Positions 1 to 10,434 of a stretch of DNA of 64,000 nt are shown here, piece after piece. Below the pieces are notes generated by a model, which did not search any database, was not told the DNA's origin, and saw only the letters and a program-made list of their open reading frames with translations. The stretch spans positions 58,364 to 122,363 of the forward strand of contig JAWLEI010000002.1 in the NCBI GenBank assembly GCA_041686195.1, in the 5' to 3' direction. Position 1 is the stretch's first letter. Every line of letters starts with the position of its first letter. A program made the translations under genes and the position numbers. This stretch comes from Desulfovermiculus sp041686195 (GTDB taxonomy: Bacteria; Desulfobacterota; Desulfovibrionia; Desulfovibrionales; Desulfothermaceae).

Positions 1-1266
1 TACACCCCGGAGTATGTGTCCTCCCTGACCGGCATTCCGGCTCAAGATCTGGAAGAAGCCGCGCATCTCTATGGAGCGCATCATCCGGGATCCATCCTTT
101 TTGCCAGCGGCATTGATCAGCACATCTGCGGCACAGACAACGTCAAGTCCCTGGCCAACCTGGCCATGCTGTGCGGCAATGTGGGGGTTCAGGGAGGCGG
201 GATCTATCCGGTACACGGTCAAAACAATGTGCAAGGGGCCTGCGACATGGGGGCTCTGCCTGACTTTTTGCCAGGATATCAAGCGGTGACAGACTCGGAA
301 GTCCGCTCCTGGTTTGCAAAGACCTGGAAGATATCTTCACTTCCAGAAAACCCGGGTCTGACCTCCTCAGAAATGATATCAGCCGCCCATACTGGCCAAG
401 TGAAGGCCTTGCTGGTCATGGGCGAAAATCCCATTCTTTCTGATCCCAACCAGTCCCAGGTCCAGGAAGCCCTGGACAAGCTGGACCTGCTGGTTGTCCA
501 GGACATATTTTTAACTGAAACCGGACGCAAGGCCGACGTTGTCCTGCCCGCAACCTGTTTTGCAGAAACCGAAGGGACATTCACCAATTCTGAACGCCGG
601 GTGCAGAGGGTGCGCAAGGCTGTCCAACCGCCAGGCCAGGCCAAAGATCAGGCCTGGATCATTGCCCAGATTGCTTCCCGACTGGACAGGCCAATGGAAT
701 TTGACTTTTCCCAGGTCTTGACCGAGATCAATGCCCTTACACCGCATTATTCCGGAATAACAAAAGAAAGGCTGGATCATGGGTCCTTGATCTGGCCCTG
801 CCCGGAGAAGGATCATCCAGGAACTCCCATCCTCCACATGGGCAGCTTCGCCCGGGGCCGCGGAATATTCAGCCAGGTAGAGCACCAGGACTCTGCGGAA
901 CAGCCGGATGCAGAGTATCCGTACATCTTGAGCACCGGGCGTGTGTTTCAGCACTACAACACCGGAACCATGACCAGGGAAGGACGAGGGTTGTCCCAGC
1001 TGTATTCTGAACTCTTTGCTGAAATCAACACCCGGGATGCCCAAGATTTGGGAATAAGCAATGGCCAGATGGTAGCCATTGCCTCCAGGCGGGGGCAAAT
1101 TCAGGTCAAGGCCTGGGTATGCGACCGGCCCATCCCCGGGGTGGTCTTTGTCCCCTTTCATTTCCGGGAATCCCCTGTGAATGCCCTGACCAACGCCGCC
1201 CTGGATCCTGGGGCCAAGATTCCGGAACTCAAGGTCTGTGCGGTCTCCATCCAGAAAGTCGCCTAA
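1..1266 (+). CDS. Formate-dehydrogenase-like molybdopterin subunit in the NuoG position of complex I (5' truncated)
   Basis: The reading frame is open from base 1, so the N-terminal part lies outside the window; 421 codons are visible. The protein belongs to the molybdopterin oxidoreductase family and resembles the C-terminal half of FdhA/FdhF: it has the HGQNNVQGACDMGALP block near visible residues 72-87, a MGENPI-type motif, VVQDIFLTETG, and a C-terminal molydopterin-dinucleotide-binding domain (TGTMTR, then PFHFRE). The next gene is nuoH, 12 bases downstream with AAGGAGG between them, so this is the large subunit of the complex I peripheral arm. The residue before GQNNVQGA is His (codon 214-216), where formate dehydrogenases carry an essential Arg. 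The Sec/Cys ligand region is not visible. Family assignment is sure; the substrate is not. Confidence 0.88.
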   Translation, partial: YTPEYVSSLTGIPAQDLEEAAHLYGAHHPGSILFASGIDQHICGTDNVKSLANLAMLCGNVGVQGGGIYPVHGQNNVQGACDMGALPDFLPGYQAVTDSEVRSWFAKTWKISSLPENPGLTSSEMISAAHTGQVKALLVMGENPILSDPNQSQVQEALDKLDLLVVQDIFLTETGRKADVVLPATCFAETEGTFTNSERRVQRVRKAVQPPGQAKDQAWIIAQIASRLDRPMEFDFSQVLTEINALTPHYSGITKERLDHGSLIWPCPEKDHPGTPILHMGSFARGRGIFSQVEHQDSAEQPDAEYPYILSTGRVFQHYNTGTMTREGRGLSQLYSELFAEINTRDAQDLGISNGQMVAIASRRGQIQVKAWVCDRPIPGVVFVPFHFRESPVNALTNAALDPGAKIPELKVCAVSIQKVA

Positions 1267-1278
1267 GGAGGACGGTCC

Positions 1279-2256
1279 ATGTTGGAATTGATGGTCATCA
1301 CCATGATCAAGACCGTGATCATAGTCAGCGTGTGCATGCTTGTGGTCACGTATCTGACCCTGGCCGAACGCAAGATACTGGGCTTTATACAATTTCGCCA
1401 CGGACCGAACCGGGTCGGCTACTGGGGACTGCTGCAGCCTTTTGCCGACGGGATCAAGCTCTTTCTCAAAGAAGACCTCATACCCCAAAATGCCCAACGC
1501 TCAATTTTCTATTTAGCACCGGTCATCAGCATTGCCTCGCCCATGATCATGCTGGCCCTGATTCCCTTTGGCCCGGCCATTTCCGTTATGGGCCGGGAGA
1601 TTACCCTCTATCTGGCCAATCCGGATGTGGGCATATTGATCATCTTGGCCCTGGGTACTCTGGGGGCCTACGGCGGTATGCTCGGGGGCTGGTCCTCCGG
1701 GAATAAGTACGGGTATACCGGCGGATTGCGAGCTGCAGCCATCATCATCAGCTACGAGTTGTCCATGGCCTTTGCTGTCATCTGCGTGGTCATGCTCTCC
1801 GGCTCCTTAAGCCTGGTAGACATTGTCCAGGCCCAGGCCGGGATGTGGAACATCGTCTTGGCTCCTGTAGCTTTTATCATCTTCATCATCAGCGGCCTGG
1901 CTGAGCTGAACAGGACTCCCTTTGACATGCCGGAGGCAGAAGCCGAGCTCTGTTGCGGCTACAATGTGGAGTACAGCAGCATGAAGTTCGCTTTGTTCTT
2001 CTTTGGGGAGTATACGCATCTCTTTGTGTTTGGATGCCTGGTCACCACGCTGTTCCTGGGGGGCTGGCACGGTCCCTTCCTCCCCGGCGTGCTCTGGTTT
2101 TTTATCAAAACCCTGCTTGTGGTCTTCTTCTGCATCTGGCAGCGGGCCACATTCCCCAGGCTGCGCTACGATCAGGTCATGAAGCTGGAATGGAAATTTC
2201 TCATGCCCCTGGCCATCATCAATATCCTGGTCACCGGTTTGTTTTTGGCCATGTAA
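1279..2256 (+). CDS. nuoH: Complex I membrane subunit NuoH
   Basis: NuoH (ND1 homologue) is the membrane subunit that forms the quinone-binding chamber at the junction with the peripheral arm. The 325-residue length is normal. About eight hydrophobic segments are visible, along with the family's acidic loop: FDMPEAEAELCCGYNVEYSS near residues 214-233, followed by MKFALFFFGEY. FRHGPNRVG near residues 37-45 is also diagnostic. ATG at 1279 is preceded by AAGGAGG at a good distance. The gene follows the FDH-like subunit and precedes nuoI with an 80-base gap, the widest in the operon apart from the one before nuoJ. Confidence 0.97.
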   Translation: MLELMVITMIKTVIIVSVCMLVVTYLTLAERKILGFIQFRHGPNRVGYWGLLQPFADGIKLFLKEDLIPQNAQRSIFYLAPVISIASPMIMLALIPFGPAISVMGREITLYLANPDVGILIILALGTLGAYGGMLGGWSSGNKYGYTGGLRAAAIIISYELSMAFAVICVVMLSGSLSLVDIVQAQAGMWNIVLAPVAFIIFIISGLAELNRTPFDMPEAEAELCCGYNVEYSSMKFALFFFGEYTHLFVFGCLVTTLFLGGWHGPFLPGVLWFFIKTLLVVFFCIWQRATFPRLRYDQVMKLEWKFLMPLAIINILVTGLFLAM

Positions 2257-2336
2257 CAGGACTTTGGCATTCAATCAGACCGGATCACTTCAAATGATTG
2301 GCCACAGAGATAGAGACGGGAACAGTGGAGTAGCCC

Positions 2337-2840
2337 ATGCAAGACAAAGACATTCTCCGGGTCAGAGACAAATGGAGCGGCAAAGTGAAATATGTCACTC
2401 CATTACTCAAGGGTTTGCAGTATACCTTTACAAACCTGCTGTCCAAACATAAAACATTTCAATATCCGGAGCAAAAACGGCCGGTTAGCCAAAGATGGAG
2501 GGGACTGCACCGCCTGGAGCGGGATAGCCAGGGACAGCTTCTCTGCGTAGCCTGCGGGTTGTGCGCCGCTGTCTGCCCGGCCCAGTGCATTCAGGTGGTC
2601 CCTTATGAGCCGGAAAACGGGGAACGCTATCCCGAAGATTTCAAAATTGATGAATTGCGCTGCATCTTTTGCGGCTTCTGCCAGGAAGTCTGCCCCAGGA
2701 GAGCAATCACCTTGAGCCAGGTGTATGATTACGTTGATTATCATCGGGATGATTTCCAGTTTTCCTTTGCCAAACTGGATAAACCTGAACAGCTCAGTTT
2801 CCACTATCAACGCAGCCTGCTGCAAAAGATTCTGGGCTAA
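2337..2840 (+). CDS. nuoI: Complex I ferredoxin-like subunit NuoI
   Basis: NuoI carries two [4Fe-4S] clusters (N6a/N6b) that pass electrons from the peripheral arm towards the quinone cluster. Both CxxCxxCxxxCP motifs are complete: Cys 70, 73, 76, 80 and Cys 109, 112, 115, 119. The N-terminus (about 65 residues, with the FTNLLSKHKTF stretch) matches the amphipathic anchor of the family. Length is 167 residues, typical for bacterial NuoI. A GGAG-like ribosome site lies just before ATG 2337. It is co-directional with the rest of the nuo operon. Confidence 0.96.
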   Translation: MQDKDILRVRDKWSGKVKYVTPLLKGLQYTFTNLLSKHKTFQYPEQKRPVSQRWRGLHRLERDSQGQLLCVACGLCAAVCPAQCIQVVPYEPENGERYPEDFKIDELRCIFCGFCQEVCPRRAITLSQVYDYVDYHRDDFQFSFAKLDKPEQLSFHYQRSLLQKILG

Positions 2841-2897
2841 CTCACCGGCAAAAACTGCTGTTTGGTCTGTTATGTGTATGTGAAGGAGTTTTAAGCC

Positions 2898-3410
2898 ATG
2901 GCTGAACTGACCATACTTTCTTTTTTCGTTATCTTATCCATCTTGTCCGCACTGCTGGTGGTGTGCACTAAAAACATCGTCCACAGTGCCTTGTGGATGA
3001 TTGTTTCCAGTCTGGCCCTGGCCGCCTTGTTTCTTCTCCTGCACATGCAGTTTCTGGCCGTGCTGCAGGTCATCGTCTACGCCGGGGCCATTATGATGTT
3101 TATTCTCTATGCCATTATGATGCTCAATCTGCGCATGAGCTATGGCCCCTATCAGCTCTGGAATCTCAAGAGCCTGGGCTTGGCCATCCTGATTGTTTTC
3201 ATGGGCGGCATGCTCGGACTGGCTGAACTCATGCCTGAAACCTCCCCTATAAGCGGTCCGTTTACCGTGCAGGCCATGCAGGAAGTTGGCGAGGTTGGCA
3301 TTTTGGCCACCCGGATATTCTCAGATTACATTATAGCCTTCGAACTTGTTGCTGTATTGCTTACCGCCGGGGTGGTTGGAGCCTTGGCTTTGGCCAAGAA
3401 AGATCGTTAA
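2898..3410 (+). CDS. nuoJ: Complex I membrane subunit NuoJ
   Basis: NuoJ (ND6 homologue), 170 residues with five predicted membrane segments. The conserved third-helix motif is clear: VIVYAGAIMMFILYAIMML around residues 57-75, the helix that changes shape during coupling in complex I. GAAGGAG precedes ATG 2898 by about 9 bases. Twelve bases separate its stop from nuoK, the usual nuoJ-nuoK arrangement. Confidence 0.95.
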   Translation: MAELTILSFFVILSILSALLVVCTKNIVHSALWMIVSSLALAALFLLLHMQFLAVLQVIVYAGAIMMFILYAIMMLNLRMSYGPYQLWNLKSLGLAILIVFMGGMLGLAELMPETSPISGPFTVQAMQEVGEVGILATRIFSDYIIAFELVAVLLTAGVVGALALAKKDR

Positions 3411-3422
3411 GGAGTCGCCTGT

Positions 3423-3725
3423 ATGGAATATCAAAGTGTGTTCCTCGGCCTGGGACTGGCCCTCTTCCTCATCGGTACGGCTGGAGCCTTAGTTCGCAGA
3501 ACGGCCATCATTGTGTTCTTAAGCATTGAGATCATGCTCGGTGGCGTCAATCTCGTTTTTCTGACCTTTGCCCGCAGCACTCAGAGTGCCGAGGGGGCCT
3601 TTATGGTCATGTGCATCATGGCCGTGGCCGCTGTGGAGGCAGCCGTTGGCCTGGCTATCTTCTTTCGCATGTACCAAAAGACCGGTTCCATTGATGTGGA
3701 GCGGTTCAACCTGCTCAAATGGTAA
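3423..3725 (+). CDS. nuoK: Complex I membrane subunit NuoK
   Basis: NuoK (ND4L homologue), 100 residues with three membrane helices, a standard size. The two conserved membrane glutamates are visible, one in FLSIEIMLGGVNL (helix 2) and one in AVAAVEAAVGLAI (helix 3); both belong to the proton path in characterised enzymes. The start ATG follows AAGGAGTCGCCTGT. Tightly spaced between nuoJ and nuoL. Confidence 0.96.
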   Translation: MEYQSVFLGLGLALFLIGTAGALVRRTAIIVFLSIEIMLGGVNLVFLTFARSTQSAEGAFMVMCIMAVAAVEAAVGLAIFFRMYQKTGSIDVERFNLLKW

Positions 3726-3740
3726 GTCGAGGAGAGTGGC

Positions 3741-5672
<1,932 letters not shown>

Positions 5673-5690
5673 GATCATAAGGAGTCGTCG

Positions 5691-7319
5691 ATGAGTCTCA
5701 CTGGCGTACCCATTCTCAGCATCTTGACCTTCCTGCCCTTGGCGGGGGTCTTGATCATTGCGCTTATGCCCGGTTCCGGCCCCGGAGCAGCCAAGAGGTT
5801 CTGGTCCATTGGGCTGGCTGTAGCCTTGCTGGAATTTCTGGTCTCCATTCCTGTGCTCATAGCTTTTGATTCATCAATTGCCGGGATGCAGTTCACTGAG
5901 CACATGGTCTGGATTGAAAGCCTGGGCATCAGCTATTCCCTGGGCCTGGACGGAATCAGCTTGTGGCTGGTCATGTTGACCACTTTTTTTGTGCCCTTGT
6001 GCATTTTATGCTCATTTACCTACATCCAAAAGAAGATCCGGGAATACATTATCAGTTTTCTGCTCATTGAGACGGCCATGATCGGGACATTCCTGGCCAT
6101 GGATCTCGTCTTGTTCTATGTGTTCTGGGAACTGATGCTCATCCCCATGTTTCTGCTCATCGGGGTGTGGGGAGGAGAGCGGCGCATCTACTCTGCTGTC
6201 AAGTTCTTCCTGTATACCGCTCTGGGCAGCATCTTCATGCTGGTGGCCATTGTTGTCCTCTACATCCATCATCTTCAGGCCACAGGCGAGGCGTCCTTTT
6301 ACCTCTTCAACCTCCTGGATGTGCACATCCCGGTCAATATGCAGTTTTGGCTGTGTGCAGCCTTTTTTCTGGCCTTTGCCATCAAGGTCCCCATGTTTCC
6401 CCTGCACACCTGGCTCCCGGATGCACACGTTGAGGCTCCGACCGCCGGCAGTGTCATCCTGGCCTCCATCCTGCTCAAAATGGGGACCTACGGCTTCATC
6501 CGCTTTGCCATGCCCCTTTTTCCGTATGCAACGCATCTGTTCATACCCATTATCGCCGGACTGGCCGTGATCGCTATTGTATATGCCGCACTCGTTTCCT
6601 GGGTCCAGCCGGATATCAAAAAGCTCGTTGCCTACTCCAGTGTGAGTCATATGGGCTATGTCTTGCTGGGACTTTTTGCCTTGAACATGCAAGGAGTTCA
6701 GGGCGGGATCTATCAGATGCTCAATCACGGGTTGTCTACCGGGGCTCTCTTTCTCCTGGTGGGCATGATCTACGAGCGAAGGCACACCCGGCTTATGGAG
6801 GAGTTTGGAGGCCTGGCCAAAATCATGCCGGTGTACGCTACCTTTTTGATGATCGCCACTTTGGCCTCTGTGGCCGTCCCGGGGACCAATGGATTCGTTG
6901 GGGAATTCCTCATTCTTCTGGGCGCCTTTAAGAGCTATCCGATCCTGGCCATCATTGCCACCTCCGGGGCCCTGTTCAGTGTCATCTACATGCTCTGGAT
7001 GTATCAGCGGGTCATGTTCGGGCCGATAGATAAAGAGCAGAACAAGGGGCTGACTGATTTGACCTTCCGGGAAACAGCCATCATGGTGCCCATAGCCGTT
7101 TTGATCATTGTCATGGGCATCTTTCCGGGACTGTTTCTGCGCAAGATGGATGCCTCCACTGAGCATTTCATTCATACAGTAAAGAGCAGATACCATACCT
7201 ACGTGGCCCTGGAGGAGAACAGACTGCCCTTTGAAAACCAATTGGCCCAATTGAGGGATTCCTGGCCTACAGAATCCGAGATCCGGGAACGTGTGAGCCC
7301 AACGCACGGAGGACAGTAA
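5691..7319 (+). CDS. nuoM: Complex I antiporter-like subunit NuoM
   Basis: NuoM (ND4 homologue), 542 residues. The pumping glutamate is visible in YVFWELMLIPMFLLIGVWG (Glu147; E. coli Glu144), and the discontinuous helix region contains HTWLPDAHVEAPTAGSV with its conserved lysine context. About 14 hydrophobic segments. The polar tail after residue 500 (ALEENRLPFENQL...) is longer than in E. coli. ATAAGGAG precedes ATG 5691. Its stop is separated from nuoN by only two bases. Confidence 0.97.
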   Translation: MSLTGVPILSILTFLPLAGVLIIALMPGSGPGAAKRFWSIGLAVALLEFLVSIPVLIAFDSSIAGMQFTEHMVWIESLGISYSLGLDGISLWLVMLTTFFVPLCILCSFTYIQKKIREYIISFLLIETAMIGTFLAMDLVLFYVFWELMLIPMFLLIGVWGGERRIYSAVKFFLYTALGSIFMLVAIVVLYIHHLQATGEASFYLFNLLDVHIPVNMQFWLCAAFFLAFAIKVPMFPLHTWLPDAHVEAPTAGSVILASILLKMGTYGFIRFAMPLFPYATHLFIPIIAGLAVIAIVYAALVSWVQPDIKKLVAYSSVSHMGYVLLGLFALNMQGVQGGIYQMLNHGLSTGALFLLVGMIYERRHTRLMEEFGGLAKIMPVYATFLMIATLASVAVPGTNGFVGEFLILLGAFKSYPILAIIATSGALFSVIYMLWMYQRVMFGPIDKEQNKGLTDLTFRETAIMVPIAVLIIVMGIFPGLFLRKMDASTEHFIHTVKSRYHTYVALEENRLPFENQLAQLRDSWPTESEIRERVSPTHGGQ

Positions 7320-7321
7320 TC

Positions 7322-8791
7322 ATGCAGTTTGAATTTGTGGCCCCCATCATCCCGGTGCAGGCTGTCCTGCCCCAAAGCATTCTTGTCCTGACCGGACTTG
7401 TGGTCCTGGTTGTGGATGTCTTTGTCCGGGACAAATCCAGATTTATCCTCCCCGCATTGAGCATGATCGGTGTTTTGATCAGCTCCCTGTTTATTGTCAA
7501 TAACCTCATCCCGGATACCGATATCTACCAGAGCATGGTCTATGCTGACGGGTTTGCAGCCTTCCTGAACCTGACCATCTGGCTCATCCTTATCCTGACC
7601 ATCCTGGTATCTGTGAATTATCAGCGTTTCTTTCTGCACATGGCCAACGGAGAATATTATTGTCTGCTCCTTTTTGCTGCCGTGGGCATGTCCTTTATGG
7701 CCTCTTCCGGGCATCTCATCCTCATCTTTGTAGCCCTGGAGCTCATGTCCGTTTGTGTCTATGTCTTGACTGGATTTCACCGCAATAATGAACGTTCGGT
7801 AGAAGCAGCCTTAAAGTATTTTCTCCTGGGTGCTTTTGCCTCAGCCTTTCTGCTCCTGGGGTTCGCCTTTCTGTACGGTGCGACCGGAACCCTTGACCTG
7901 CCGACCATGAGCGCCTTTATCGCCGACAACCCGGAAACCATCTCCTCCGGCTGGCTGATCCTGGGAATGCTCCTGTCCATAGCCGGCTTTGGCTTTAAGA
8001 TCTCCATGGTCCCTTTTCACATGTGGACCCCGGATGTCTATCAGGGAGCGCCCACCGTGGTTACCGCTTTCATGGCCACCGGGGTAAAGGCAGCAGCCAT
8101 TGCCGCCCTGGTCCGGGTAGTCATGGTCGCCTTGGAACCCATGGCCATGAATTGGACCATGATTTTGTGGGTGGCGGCTGTGGCAACCATGTTTGTGGGC
8201 AATATTATAGCCCTGGTCCAGGACGATGTGAAACGTATGCTGGCCTACTCCGGCATTGCCCACGCCGGGTATATGCTCATCGGTTTTGTGGCCGGAACGG
8301 AAATGGGACAGGCCGGTATACTGTACTACCTCTTAGCCTATGCGTTGATGAATATGGGCGCCTTTGGGGTGATTACCCTGCTGGGCAGAAACGGTGAAGA
8401 ATATTCTTCCCTCTCCGACTTTTCCGGGCTGGGACTCAAATCCCCGGCCATGGGCTTAGCTATGGCCATTTTCATGTTCTCCCTGGCCGGGATACCACCA
8501 ACTGCCGGATTTATGGGCAAATTCTACATCTTTGCCGCAGCAGTCAAATCCGGATTCGTCTGGCTGGTAGTTCTCGGAGCCATAAACAGCGTTATTTCCA
8601 TCTACTACTATCTCCGGGTTATTGTGACCATGTACTTTTCGGCCCCGGCTGAGAACCCCAATATCTTACCCTCAACAACTCCGCCCTTGACCGTTGCTTT
8701 AAGCGTGGCAGCCACCGGGGTCATGGTCATGGGGGTCTTTCCCTCCCTGTTTTGGACCCTGGCTCAAAGTTCCATCTTTGCTTTGAGTTAG
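7322..8791 (+). CDS. nuoN: Complex I antiporter-like subunit NuoN
   Basis: NuoN (ND2 homologue), 489 residues, the third antiporter-like subunit. Diagnostic blocks are VALELMSVCVYVLTGF (residues about 138-153), FHMWTPDVYQGAPTVVTAFMA and KRMLAYSGIAHAGYMLIG. GGAGGAC of the nuoM 3' end serves as its ribosome site, giving translational coupling. It is the last gene of the operon and is followed by a perfect hairpin terminator. Confidence 0.97.
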   Translation: MQFEFVAPIIPVQAVLPQSILVLTGLVVLVVDVFVRDKSRFILPALSMIGVLISSLFIVNNLIPDTDIYQSMVYADGFAAFLNLTIWLILILTILVSVNYQRFFLHMANGEYYCLLLFAAVGMSFMASSGHLILIFVALELMSVCVYVLTGFHRNNERSVEAALKYFLLGAFASAFLLLGFAFLYGATGTLDLPTMSAFIADNPETISSGWLILGMLLSIAGFGFKISMVPFHMWTPDVYQGAPTVVTAFMATGVKAAAIAALVRVVMVALEPMAMNWTMILWVAAVATMFVGNIIALVQDDVKRMLAYSGIAHAGYMLIGFVAGTEMGQAGILYYLLAYALMNMGAFGVITLLGRNGEEYSSLSDFSGLGLKSPAMGLAMAIFMFSLAGIPPTAGFMGKFYIFAAAVKSGFVWLVVLGAINSVISIYYYLRVIVTMYFSAPAENPNILPSTTPPLTVALSVAATGVMVMGVFPSLFWTLAQSSIFALS

Positions 8792-8820
8792 GCTCGGTCC
8801 CTTAATTTTCCATACCAAAA

Positions 8821-8849
8821 GCCGGGAGGCCTCTCCCGGCTTTTTTTTT
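8821..8849 (+). terminator. Rho-independent terminator of the nuo operon
   Basis: A perfect 8-bp stem GCCGGGAG/CTCCCGGC with a GCCT loop, followed directly by a run of nine T. It lies 29 bases after the nuoN stop and 100 bases before pyk. Confidence 0.93.
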
Positions 8850-8949
8850 ATGGGTTGCCAAGAGCGTCTGGTCTTGGCTAGACTGAATGAGGATGAATCA
8901 AACCTCCCTTCGTCATATAATAAGTATATAACTCTTGTGAGACAGGACA

Positions 8950-10371
8950 ATGCGTATCAAGACCGTAGCCACCCTGGGTCCCAAATCCATTGACAAAGAA
9001 GTCATGCGGGCCATGATCACATGCGGAGTGCGCATATTCCGCCTCAACTTTTCCCATGGACGGGCGGCGGATTTTGCCCCCACTATATCTCTTATTCGCG
9101 AGTTGGAACAGGAGATGGACCTTCCCTTGACCGCGATGGGCGATTTGAGCGGTCCCAAGATTCGAATCGACGAGGTCCCCGGCGCCCCGTTGCCGGTGGA
9201 GAAAAAAGACCTGGTCAGCCTCGGGCTGCCGCAGGCCGTAAATCAGGCTCCGGTCTCCCCGTTCATCAGCCTCAGCGTTCCGGAGTTGCTGCATGACTTG
9301 CGCCCGGGGATGGAAGTTGCCCTGAGCGACGGCATGCTTCGGTTCCGGGTCAAGGAAGTGGTTCAGGAGCACACCCTGTTCACTTTGCAGGCCGAAAACG
9401 CCGGGCTGCTCTCTTCGCATAAAGGAATCACCTTCCCGGGCAAAGAGATTCCTCTGGACGCAATGACCGACAAGGACCGAGCCGATATGCAGGCCGGCCT
9501 GGACATCGGTATTGACTGCTTTGCCCTGTCCTTTGTTCAAGGCGAAAAGGATATTCAGGACTTGCGTCAAGCCATGCACGAGTATGGGCGGGTGGTGCCT
9601 ATTATCGCCAAGCTGGAAAGGGCGAGTGCTGTGGACCGGCTGGATTCCATCCTCGAAGCTGCTGACGGCATCATGGTCGCCCGAGGCGATTTGGGACTGG
9701 AATGTCCTCTGCCTCAGCTCCCGGTGTTGCAGAAACGGATCATCCGGGCCTGCCGGCATGCCCAGAAATTCTGCATAGTGGCTACCCAGATGCTTTTGTC
9801 CATGGTCCAAAACCCCTTGCCCACCCGGGCCGAAACTACTGATGTGGCTAACGCCATCATGGATGGGACCGACTGTGTCATGCTCTCGGAAGAGACCGCA
9901 GTGGGTAGCTATCCGGTGGAAGCGGTCTGCTTTATCCAGGAAATCGCCGAACAGGCAGAATCCTATCTCCTGGAACGTATGCAGGGTCCCTACCGGCCCA
10001 AAAATGAAAAAAACCCGGCCAAATATCTGGCCTATTCAGCAAGTCTTTTGGCTGATAATACGGAAAGCCTTGCCCTGGCCTGCCATTCCACCAGCGGAGT
10101 GACCGCCCGGCTGCTCTCCAGCCGCCGTCCAGCGCAGCCAATATATGCCTTGACCCCGGACATGCACACCATTCGGCTCCTGAACTTCTATTGGGGTATA
10201 CGACCCAAAATCATCGACGACACCATCGCCAGTCATGTGGAGCGGGTGGAAAAGTTTGTCCAGGAGTCATCGCTGTTCCAGCCCGGAGACAGGGTGGTGA
10301 TCACCTCTGGACAGCCAACGCCCGGGCAGCAGGAGATGCACACCAATCAGATCAAGATCTACACCAAATAA
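8950..10371 (+). CDS. pyk: Pyruvate kinase
   Basis: Catalyses PEP + ADP to pyruvate + ATP in the cytoplasm. The 473-residue protein has the complete domain order: TIM-barrel start VATLGPKS (residues 6-13), NFSHG (about 33-37), DLSGPKIR at the entry of the B domain, ARGDLGLE in the active site, the helix MLLSMVQNPLPTRAETTDVANAIMDGTD, and a C-terminal domain from about residue 345. The B domain is shorter than in many enzymes. It is a single gene between two terminators. TATAAT at 8916-8921 is a candidate -10 element, but no good -35 is visible. Confidence 0.96.
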   Translation: MRIKTVATLGPKSIDKEVMRAMITCGVRIFRLNFSHGRAADFAPTISLIRELEQEMDLPLTAMGDLSGPKIRIDEVPGAPLPVEKKDLVSLGLPQAVNQAPVSPFISLSVPELLHDLRPGMEVALSDGMLRFRVKEVVQEHTLFTLQAENAGLLSSHKGITFPGKEIPLDAMTDKDRADMQAGLDIGIDCFALSFVQGEKDIQDLRQAMHEYGRVVPIIAKLERASAVDRLDSILEAADGIMVARGDLGLECPLPQLPVLQKRIIRACRHAQKFCIVATQMLLSMVQNPLPTRAETTDVANAIMDGTDCVMLSEETAVGSYPVEAVCFIQEIAEQAESYLLERMQGPYRPKNEKNPAKYLAYSASLLADNTESLALACHSTSGVTARLLSSRRPAQPIYALTPDMHTIRLLNFYWGIRPKIIDDTIASHVERVEKFVQESSLFQPGDRVVITSGQPTPGQQEMHTNQIKIYTK

Positions 10372-10411
10372 AAATCAGCCCCAGGTACCACGGTACCTGG
10401 GGCTGATTTTT
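10371..10411. terminator. Bidirectional terminator between pyk and the rhomboid gene
   Basis: A near-perfect inverted repeat AAAATCAGCCCCAGGTACC / GGTACCTGGGGCTGATTTT around a very short loop, with an A run on one side and a T run on the other. It overlaps the last base of the pyk stop codon. The gene on the other side ends at 10435, so the hairpin can serve both convergent transcripts. Confidence 0.93.
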
Positions 10412-10434
10412 ATACAACCTCTTGGTTCTCTTCA

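Noticed and set aside
1..1266. Calling the first gene a functional NAD- or ferredoxin-linked formate dehydrogenase
   Set aside because: The catalytic Arg is replaced by His and the Sec/Cys region is not visible, so only the family can be stated.
511..1497. Long minus-strand open frame across the FDH-like gene and nuoH
   Set aside because: It mirrors clearly coding plus-strand sequence, has a low-complexity His/Gly/Asp/Gln-rich translation typical of antisense frames and no ribosome site.
6012..7307. Minus-strand open frame inside nuoM
   Set aside because: Antisense of an unambiguous complex I gene, with biased composition.
8878..9810. Minus-strand open frame inside pyk
   Set aside because: Antisense of a clear pyruvate kinase frame.
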